64,000 nt of DNA, taken from NCBI GenBank assembly GCA_036971475.1, contig JBAIZL010000006.1:9279156-9343155 (forward strand), in the 5' to 3' direction. The notes beneath the pieces were generated by a model. The model did not search any database. It was not told the origin of the DNA and was given only the letters and a program-made list of their open reading frames with translations. The DNA comes from Prosapia bicincta (Eukaryota > Arthropoda > Insecta > Hemiptera > Cercopidae). Below, in pieces: positions 1 to 64,000 of the stretch. How positions within the stretch are numbered: the stretch's first letter is position 1; the number at the start of each line of letters is the position of its first letter. The position numbers and the translations under genes are program-made.

Positions 1-31
1 GGTTGTCATATTCATTTTGTTTTCGTTGATT

Positions 32-198
32 AAATCATGAATATTTATTTAATGAACTAAGTGAAAACTATCAACTTACTATGTTGATGCGTATTGAAAA
101 TATCATTTCATTGATGAAGCCTAACCTGCTATTCACGTCAGCTTAAAAATGTAATAATTTTCACTTATTTTTGTAAATAATTACTTACGATTTTTGTT
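32..198. repeat. Decayed foldback of PLE terminal family F9
   Basis: Degenerate copy of the same repeat as 503-680. The left arm has AACTAAGTGAAAACTAT, and the right end carries the related TAATTACTTACGATTTT. It lies in the intron downstream of exon 18. See the F9 copy at 61190-61648 for the link to Penelope-like elements. Confidence 0.5.
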
Positions 199-344
199 TC
201 AAACTTATTAACACCTAACTATATAAAAATAAAATTATTCATATACTGCAATATGAATTTTTGGAAATAGCTATTTCCATATGTTGTAGAGGAACAAAAC
301 TTGTAGACTAATATATATTACAGTCTTAATATTTAAACACTAAC

Positions 345-56623
<56,279 letters not shown>

Positions 56624-57371
56624 GTTTTGTATATACATTTTTTTCATTAGGTTTAAAACTTCGATCTGTAGCTTCCAAAAGTAACAGTTTAAATGTGCCT
56701 ATGTTATGTTTTGAAAGTGAACCAGTGCAAATATCATTGTAGGGATTGCAGACAGTGCTACCAATACACAAACATAAAATGTTAAAGTTTAGTATAAATA
56801 TATATTTTAGTATTTTAAAATGTAGAAACAAATTTGACATTCAACTCTACTATTTTCAATTCAAATTAATTAATATTTCTATAAAAATCAAAACAGTCAT
56901 TATTTCTAAAATTCTTAAAACCACAAGTTTTTTTTAAAGTTATCGCAGTAAAACTATATTTATAAATCCTTATATTTCAATGTTTTTAAAACACCTGATT
57001 TTTTAAAATCAATTGGAATATATTTGTTCAAATTTATGCCTATATGATTTATATGGAAATTGTTGTTTATCAGTACTGTAATAAGTATAATAAAGGTTAG
57101 TAACAAATATCGTTCTTTAAAAACACAAAACAATAGACTGGGATACATGAAATGCCAAATATATCACTCAGAGTTCCACGAAACGTAATATTCCTACTAT
57201 GTATTCATAATAAATCAAAGAAGTTAGAATTATTCATTAATTATTGTTGTTTATATAGTGATCTCTAACTTTGACCATTTTCTGCTAATAAATAAAGATT
57301 CGCATAATTGGTTACAAAAATCGTCTAGTTAATTTAACTTCTTAATTAAATTATCTACTATAGTTAGTGAA

Positions 57372-57413
<42 letters not shown>

Positions 57414-57578
57414 CAATGGCAGTGTCACCTAATGTCTTTTTTAGTGCAATGATTTACATTTGCAAAGTTGGTGTATACCTGTGCTGATATGCTGTTGTAG
57501 GAATTTGTGTTGGTAAACAGTAAGCACAAGTAACCTGCAAATAATTAACACTGTTCGAATGAAGTAATAAATAGTTCA
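56624..57578. promoter_or_regulatory. Divergent intergenic region between MRP and PIH1D1 starts
   Basis: 955 bp between the two start codons; it must hold both 5' UTRs and probably both promoters. AT-rich, with a TA tract at 57374-57411 and no clear TATA box at a supportable distance. Upstream noncoding exons of either gene cannot be excluded. Confidence 0.6.
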
Positions 57579-57647
57579 ATGGCTTCAACAAACTCGGTAA
57601 TATTGGATGTAGAACCCTCACTGATAGAAAACAATCTTCGATTGACT
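57579..57647 (+). CDS. PIH1D1: PIH1D1 exon 1
   Basis: 69 nt from ATG: MASTNSVILDVEPSLIENNL, then RLT, phase 0 out. The donor is taken as GTAGGT at 57648. The alternative GTATAT four bases on would create a stop in exon 2. The N-terminus is poorly conserved in the family, so this exon rests on ATG position, phase and the head-to-head context. Confidence 0.7.
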
Positions 57648-60600
57648 GTAGGTATATAATTCTCTTAATTTTCTTCCCTGTTAAACATGTTTTACATTTT
57701 GCAAAGAAAATAGAAGTCTTGATTTGTATCTACTGTCGGCCTTTCATATTATTATTAATAAATAATAGAGGTTTGAGTTTTTTATCTCATATCAAGTAAA
57801 CCCAGTAAATTTTAATAGGTTACCATCAGTTAGTCCCAAAACAAGGTTTAGTCATATATCGAAAAAGTATTACAATAGCTTTATTCCACCTATCCTTCCA
57901 TAACTATCTTCATAAATCTTTATGTAATGTTAGACAGTCCTTTTACTCATACCACATCATAGTAGTTCTGCTTCAGGGCCCTGGTACATGAGCCATATTC
58001 TTGGTAATTGTTTACATTTCTGAAATGGCTACATATTTGTATGGAACATACCAAACCATGTCAAATGGCTATTTTCATTGATATTTTTTCGTTTTTTGTG
58101 TTGAATCATTATTTTTTTATCAATTTTAAGTTGGATACAAAATTCAGTGCACAGTAGCTGTAGTGCATAGGCTACCTGACTCGCGGAGTGATATACTGAT
58201 GTCACAAAAATTAAATTATCACCATAATAACCTTCAAAGAATTCCATTGGTCACCATACACCACGCTTCTTAAGATGGAGATTGTATGGCATTGCCATCA
58301 ACATTTTGGGAATGATAATCAATTTAATTAGATAATAGTTGACGGTTACTCCACCATCATTGATTTTGTTCTTCATACATTTCTTAAAAATACATTGTAA
58401 ACAAAAATGGTGTGTTGAAATATTGTAATCAATATATAGTAGTTTAAGTTGTTAATAATTACTAGGAAACATAATCTTATTCTTGAAACATGCTTGACTA
58501 TTATGTAAATCTTCAGAAATTCAGTTTGTTTTGCTACATTACTATACAGCTATATTGAAGTAATATTCACTAAGTACCCACTGTGATAGAAGATTTGATT
58601 TTATAAAAAAGTTATGCTACGTAATGTATTGTAAATAGTAAATAAAATCAAGAAGTTGACATCCTTTGCACATCAACAGATATTGCAGAGGTAGAGAAAG
58701 TTACACAACCTAAGCAGCCACTTGCTGTATTTGATGTCGCTGACAAAATTATTTTGTTTATAACCAAGGCTATCTTTTACTTTGCTGCTAGACTATAATA
58801 AAGTTATATAGTAATATTAACATTTATATTAGTAATTAAAGTTACTAGTTATATTATAATAAATGAATGCAGTATAAAATCCGTTCTGCTTTATAAAGAA
58901 ACATTCAGTTTATATAGTTCGATATGCATTTGGTTATGTTTGTTTTTTTCAGTTTGAAACGCTCTTTATTGTTTGCGCTCTAAAATGCAAACAATATCTT
59001 TAATTTAAGTACATTAAACCTCATAACCACAAATTATTTTTTATAATAATAACTTCCTATGAAGATGGTTGTCTTGCAGCAGGAATATACATAGTAGTTT
59101 GAATAAACAAGTTTTATTTGTAGTTAGGAGATCATATTTAAATAATTTAAAAAGTATGCCGCAGTTGCTTCAAGTTATTTTTGTCACTTTCATCTTGTTT
59201 AGAATTAATTTTTTAGCAACATAAATATGAGTAAGAACAACAAATAATTGGAGTTTGTGGAGTAGTCCTTAATTACATTATTGATCGTTAAGAATACTTC
59301 GTGCACATACACATTATACTATTATAAACGATGATTTTGAATTACATGACAAAGACTATAAACTATTTTAAATGTTAAGCCAAATATACTGATAGAAACT
59401 TACATTAAAAGTAGTCATCTCAGTGTTAAAACATGCTCCCTATGCATATGAAATTGTTTAGAATAAATAGACTGTTCTTTTAACAAGTCAAAAATAATAT
59501 TTATCGAACAACATTTCTACAACTAATTTGTTATTCTTTTCATCTACTTAATAATAGAAACGTTACTCTATTAAAAATTATTCATGAGTATTATAAAAAC
59601 TCAAGAATATTTTTAAAGAATTATTATAGATTTTATTTTTTCAACAGGACATAGAAGAAGATAGTGATTTAGATGCTCTTGTGAAAAATTTACAAGGTCG
59701 AAACCAAGAAACTGATGACATCCCTTGGAAGAATGTTAAACCTTATCAAGGTACTTGGTAATATTATAAATTATGTTGAAAGCTTTAATAAACTGTAAAA
59801 ATAATTTAATTGTTTTTACAAATTTGTTGTTAAAACAGCACTACTTACTTATATAGGACAGCGATATTAAAACAGCCATGTTTTAGGAACTGGTTTTTGG
59901 GAAAATATAAAAAAATTGAATTTAAGATGCACACGTCTTACAGAACATTTTTTTGACAAAAAACCCTAAAAAATTCTATTTATGAGGTTTTACTCAAAAT
60001 TAAATACTGAATATAAACTAAGAAGTAGGTAAAATATGTAGGTACATACATAACTAGTACAGTAACCTTTTACAAATACAAGTACTAATTTTATATTGCT
60101 AAATAAGTAGTCTATATCATAATGTTACTAATTACATTCTGTGTTGTTTCATCATTGTTGAGAGTTAGATCGGAATCGGATGTTGAATCAGATTTGCTAG
60201 CGTCACTGTGATTCCAAACATCAGCAGAGCCATCCCACATACTCAGCAAACTGCATTTCGTAAAGGATTTACTGATCATTTTTGGGAGAAAATCTTTTCA
60301 AAATTTTAAAATTAATTCTATACAATAGTTGCTGAAGTTTGTTTAATTTTGTCGGTTGTTATTTTTCCAAGGGCCTAGTCATGTTTATTTAACCACTGAT
60401 TATATTGTACAGAAATATGTTCTTTTAACACGTTCAGTGCGGCAATGTTTTATAGTTGCAAATCAAAATTGCTGAAAAAATATTATTGATTACTCGCATT
60501 GAAAATGTTGATGGACCCAATATGTCATCTAAAGTTGGCTAGACTTTCATTAATTTAAATTAAATTAAATTAATTTAAAATAATTGAGCTATATTAAAAG

Positions 60601-61015
60601 ACAGTTGGTTTTTAAATCAAAGTCCAGGGACAAGTTCCACTGGCAGATGCTGCTTAAATGTAACATAGGAGCCTATAAAAAGGTAAAATTAAGCAGGATC
60701 ATATTTTGCACGGCCCACCCTGAAACACCTGCTAAGAATGGTACATGGTAAGATCTTATGTATGTGATGATTGTTCATGATAATATGTATCTTTTCAGCT
60801 GATAAAATGACTATATAGCCCTCACAATATTAGTTAACAGTAGGGCACAGGGTTAGAACAGCAAGTCAAGTTGGCGTGTCGTCACATGCGCATAATTGCA
60901 TGTTAAACAGTAGGCAGGTGGTTAAGAATAGATAGTATAGCCAGAGCCGAGGTTAGAGGGGGTTTGTTGCAACACACACACACACACTCACATACACACA
61001 AATACTCACACACAA

Positions 61016-61054
<39 letters not shown>

Positions 61055-61913
61055 TACTCACACACAAATATACACACACACACAGACACACATCCAAAAA
61101 TTTCTTATTTTTATCCTACTTTAAACTTTAGTTTTATGAAATAGCATATGATTAAGAGTCTTTGCAAAATATTTACTATTTACATTCTATAATTAAATAA
61201 TACGTAACTAAGTGAATACTTAAAAGCTTTCTTGCGGATGTGTTTTGAAACAATCATTCCTTTTATGAAGCTAAGTCTCTACTTTCAGCATCACAGAAGG
61301 CGTAAAAGGTTGTGGGCATAAGATTTATGAGTGTAGAGGGGGTAGGTTAAGTTGGTTGTTTACAATATAATGGAAAAGAGTGTTGGAATAATAATTTTTT
61401 TAAATGATCACACACAATTTAAAATATATTAAATGACCACACACACTTTGAATCCAACACCCTTTTCCGTTACATCGCAAATAACCAACTTAACCTACCC
61501 CCACTACTCTCATAAATCTTATGCCGACAACCCCATACCTTTTTCGACACTGTCAGTAGAGGCTTAGCTTCATAAAAGGAATTAATGTTTGAAATGTGTC
61601 AGCAATTAAGCCCTTAAGTATTCCCTTAGTTAAGTATTATTTAATTGTAGTTTAATCAGTGAATTCAAGATGATTACAAAAAGCAACTTTATTTATATTT
61701 GTTGTTAATTTTCAAAATGTGTTTTAGGATTCTGCATGAAAACACGTACAACATCTGGAGATAAAGTATTCATTAATGTGTGTCACACTGAGGACATACC
61801 TCCACCGAAGGATATCTCAGATAATGAACTAGCTGAAATTCTTAGTTCAGATGAAGCCTCTGGTTATAGGCTTCCTATGAGTATTGGTGACCTACATAAG
61901 GAGTTAGATAAAT
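57579..61913 (+). CDS. PIH1D1: PIH1 domain-containing protein 1 (NOP17-like), 5' part of gene, 3 exons
   Basis: Composite gene; exons listed separately. PIH1D1 is a subunit of the R2TP co-chaperone complex with RPAP3/Tah1 and the RUVBL1/2 ATPases. It recruits phosphorylated clients such as TELO2 and helps assemble box C/D snoRNPs, RNA polymerase II and PIKK kinases. Seen: three exons with matching phases (69+103+186 nt, 119 codons plus one base). The third carries the conserved start of the PIH1 domain (GFCMKTRTTSGDKVFINVCH, IPPPKDIS, GYRLPMSIGDLHKELDK), matching human PIH1D1 along its length. The phosphopeptide-binding core and the CS domain lie past 64000. Confidence 0.9.
58640..58780 (+). 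repeat. Dispersed repeat shared with 50640-50775
   Basis: TCAAGAAGTTGACATCCTTT and AGTTACACAACCTAAGCAGC match the MRP intron 1 copy. In PIH1D1 intron 1. Confidence 0.8.
59020..59130 (+). repeat. PLE-type terminal fragment, family F7
   Basis: TAAACCTCATAACCACAAAT, CTATGAAGATGGTTGTCTTG and TTTTATTTGTAGTTAGGAG match one arm of the 46378 palindrome; the GAAA is lost. Confidence 0.5.
59648..59750 (+). CDS. PIH1D1: PIH1D1 exon 2
   Basis: 103 nt, phase 0 in and phase 1 out. The acceptor is attttttcaacag and the donor GTACTT. It encodes DIEEDSDLDALVKNLQGRNQ, then ETDDIPWKNVKPYQ(G): an acidic, helical pre-domain segment joining directly to GFC of exon 3. Confidence 0.85.
60112..60279 (-). other. Unidentified 55-codon ORF in PIH1D1 intron 2
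   Basis: MISKSFTKCSLLSMWDGSAD, then an acidic Ser/Asp-rich stretch (DSTSDSDLTLNND). It is similar in style to the acidic N-terminal region of piggyBac-type transposases, and the ORF at 1768-1983 is comparable, but no terminal repeats were identified. Could be chance. Confidence 0.25.
60973..61095. repeat. CA microsatellite
   Basis: (CA)n with TA and AAATA interruptions in PIH1D1 intron 2. Confidence 0.96.
61190..61648. mobile_element. Long foldback of PLE termini, family F9 (about 460 bp)
   Basis: Arms of about 200 bp: ACGTAACTAAGTGAATACTT facing AGTATTCCCTTAGTTAAGT, TTATGAAGCTAAGTCTCTAC facing GTAGAGGCTTAGCTTCATAA, and GGTAGGTTAAGTTGGTTGTT facing AACCAACTTAACCTACCCC. The inner arm codes (plus, from about 61433) NTLFRYIANNQLNLP-type residues like the PLE C-terminus at 16432-16660, so each arm is a PLE 3' end, not just a noncoding repeat. 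Confidence 0.75.
61728..61913 (+). CDS. PIH1D1: PIH1D1 exon 3, start of PIH1 domain
   Basis: 186 nt, phase 1 in and phase 1 out. The acceptor is tgtgttttag and the donor GTAAGT. It encodes (G)FCMKTRTTSGDKVFINVCH, then EDIPPPKDISDNELAEILSS and SGYRLPMSIGDLHKELDK. This is the best-conserved part seen, nearly colinear with human PIH1D1 (GFCIKT, KVFINICHS, IPPP, RIPMSLGEPHAELD). Confidence 0.97.
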
Positions 61914-61998
61914 GTAAGTTGTTTATTTAATTTATTCCTTATTTTGTAAAAAGAAAACAGGACTGGTGATTCAGAGTATATATTCATTCTTTATATCA

Positions 61999-62025
61999 CA
62001 CACACACACACACACACACACACTG
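61999..62025. repeat. CA microsatellite
   Basis: Short (CA)n tract shortly after exon 3. Confidence 0.95.
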
Positions 62026-62078
62026 CGCGTGTGTGTGATAAGAACACCATCTAAGGGACTATAATAATAACATACAGG

Positions 62079-62618
62079 GAGCGACAGAAAATCCTGATGG
62101 TTTTGGTTCATACGAAGCTGAATATTCGAATAGGGGCGGGGGAGATGGGGTCTGTCGCGTTTTAAAGCCTATACAATGCCATTTCGGTAGCAATAGATCA
62201 ATGGTCTAGTGAACATCGTGCGTTTGTCGTTGAAGTGTAATACAAAAGGAGCGATCCTTGTATTGTTACCCAATGTGAATTTCGTTAACGTAATCAAAAG
62301 TGTACACTAACAAATCTCGCACAATACAAGAACTGGAAGATACCATTAGCCAAGTGTTTGCCACCATAACACGTGAGATGTTAGGGAAAGTATTTGACAG
62401 TTTCACTGCGAGACTAGAAGAGTGTATGGTACGGAACAGAGAACATTTAAATAATGCAATTTCTAAATCTTAAAAGTGATCATGTACTTTTAATATTAAT
62501 GTCCTGATTTTTATTAATTGACATTCATTGTAGTTCTTAAAAAATAATAAATATATACAAAGGTTCATTAATACTGAAAATATTCCTATTTAAAATCCGT
62601 CAGGTTTTTTCTACCGCA
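62079..62618 (+). mobile_element. Deletion derivative of a DUF4817-type DNA transposon (540 bp)
   Basis: Imperfect inverted ends: GCGACAGAAAATCCTGATGG at the left, and on the minus strand GCGGTAGAAAAAACCTGACG at the right. The inside keeps the N-terminal DUF4817-like helix-turn-helix start (WSSEHRAFVVEV, stop, YKRSDPCIVTQCEFR). It jumps to the C-terminal end of such transposases (LEDTISQVFATITREMLGKV then FDSFTARLEECMVRNREHL). The DDE domain between them is deleted, so it is non-autonomous. Confidence 0.72.
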
Positions 62619-63233
62619 TTCTGTATTTACTCTCCATTTTTTCATATTTTCTGGATTATTCAAGGTTAATGTTACTATGTTTAACCTAGACTTTCTTAAT
62701 TATTACTTTCTATATGACTGATAAAATAGTCCTGAGTTGCACTTAATATACCTCTACATTATTTCTACTTTTTACATGTACATTTTATAATTTAGTACGA
62801 ATTTAAAATAATTTGTCAGTAATGTTATTCAAGCTTTATATTATGGACTAGACAAACCTTATCTTTAACTATTTAAAGAGTAGTAAATACTAGAAATAAA
62901 AAGGGAATTGTATTTGAACAATAAATCTTTTTAAGTCCTTCAGTATCATGTGGATAGCAAATGGTTGCTTTTTTGTAACAATGTTAATATAATTTTGGCT
63001 GCTTGGATCTTGAATTATCTACCCATATGGCAGCTCTGCTTGTAGAATTATTACATTGCCTATATAAATTGACTATTTTTGGTATGAAACTTTTAAGTTT
63101 ACTGATAAGTTCCCATTGTACATTTTCCATATTATAGTTCCAGTAACACTACTCTACATATTAGTTAAAGTCCATTGGTCTGTACAATTTCAAGATGGCT
63201 CCTGTTTTTCTGCATTGTAATGGTAAACATAAG
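62619..63233. other. PIH1D1 intron 3 sequence, nothing recognised
   Basis: AT-rich; no PIH1D1 exon 4 or repeat was recognised. Confidence 0.55.
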
Positions 63234-63630
63234 GTAAAATTATTGCACTTGGTGGTTGAAAAAATTGTTTACAATTAATAATAATAACTTCATAAAGCCA
63301 GTGCAATAGAAAAATAATGGAGAACATGAAATATCACGATATATATATATTTATTTGAATTTTGTAGTCCATTAAGTTAGGTGAAACTTAATTAAACATT
63401 TTAAAAATAGGTTATGACTATCTGAACTTTGAATTTTGTAAATTTGCAAAAACTTACTGAGACAGAAGTAATTTATATATATATATAAATAAAATATGTT
63501 TTCTTGTTTAATAATTTAAAACAACATAGGTTATTCAAATACAAGAATATTTATTAATTTATATTCAAAGCTTTTCGTTGGTAAACAGTACCAACATTAT
63601 CAGGAATGAAAATTATAATAATGTAAGCTA
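63234..63630 (+). repeat. Cluster of PLE-type terminal fragments (F4, F6, F8)
   Basis: F4 (63234-63340: TAAAATTATTGCACTTGGTG, ACTTCATAAAGCCAGTGCAA), a short TA tract, F6 (63354-63466: TTGAATTTTGTAGTCCATTA, TACTGAGACAGAAG), another TA tract (63473-63487), then F8 (63520-63630: GCTTTTCGTTGGTAAACAGT, ACCAACATTATCAGG). Three families side by side, with TA on both sides of F6. Confidence 0.7.
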
Positions 63631-64000
63631 TAGGCCTAAAAACATTTGTTAAATTAGAAATAGAATTGTTGCTAAATTTATACAATTTGTATAAATATAC
63701 AATTTATGTACATCGTAAACACCTTGTTCGCGCCTCTTACACTATCCGACCAATTGCATAGCAGCAAGGTCCTATCGCCCGAATAATACCGCAAAAGTAA
63801 ACTTCAGTCCATCAACTTAGAATGGTGGGAGTTGACATTAACATAGTATACATAATATTTGTTGATTCCATTATATATAATAAATGTAACATACCAAGTA
63901 TAGGTAGTGTTATGTTAATTTCCTCTGAAAAGGATTGTTTTGCAATCAGATGTAGAATATAACTTGAATAAAAAGTTTTTGATGGTTAAGAGGTTTTTAC

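Noticed and set aside
61914..64000. PIH1D1 exon 4
   Set aside because: No sequence resembling the expected next segment (AYDV..NSDF-type residues) with an acceptor in phase 1 was found.

Overview
This is an AT-rich eukaryotic window, almost certainly from an arthropod and probably an insect. Short exons with GT/AG borders sit in kilobase introns crowded with Penelope-like, mariner, piggyBac-like, pogo and hAT debris and long TA microsatellites. Species cannot be read from the sequence; a hemipteran would fit but is a guess. No bacterial or viral gene organisation was seen.

Two host genes can be built exon by exon. (1) An MRP1-type ABC transporter of subfamily C fills the minus strand from 56623 to below 345. 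Eighteen exons with compatible phases (2654 coding nt, about 884 codons) give the N-terminal TMD0 region, the L0 linker, TMD1, all of NBD1 and the start of the linker after NBD1. TMD2 and NBD2 lie beyond the left edge. (2) A PIH1D1 (NOP17-like) gene starts at 57579 on the plus strand. Three exons are visible and the rest lies beyond the right edge. The two genes are head to head with 955 bp between their start codons. No functional link between the transporter and the R2TP co-chaperone subunit is implied beyond a possible shared promoter region.

Layout from left to right: 345-4923, linker and NBD1 exons with a nearly full-length mariner in between; 4924-11704, NBD1 exons among piggyBac-like and Penelope-like debris and a CpG-rich island; 11705-22346, TMD1 exons with hAT, pogo and minisatellite repeats; 22347-33507, TMD1/L0/TMD0 exons with Penelope-like elements set in TA microsatellites; 33508-50198, two very long introns with Penelope-like, piggyBac-like and hAT remnants; 50199-56623, first intron with a 55-unit, 30-bp GC-rich minisatellite, then exon 1; 56624-57578, divergent promoter region; 57579-64000, PIH1D1 with further Penelope-like debris and a deleted DUF4817-type transposon.

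The most interesting pattern is the Penelope-like (PLE) debris. At least nine terminal-repeat families occur, several directly downstream of GIY-YIG endonuclease C-terminal coding remnants. Many of the foldback repeats look like inverted PLE terminal-repeat pairs rather than ordinary MITEs. Most families carry a hairpin built as a UGA-containing box, a stem, then GAAA, which recalls the hammerhead ribozyme reported in PLEs. Several copies are bracketed by TA microsatellite tracts. Repeat boundaries were read by eye and may be off by some bases.
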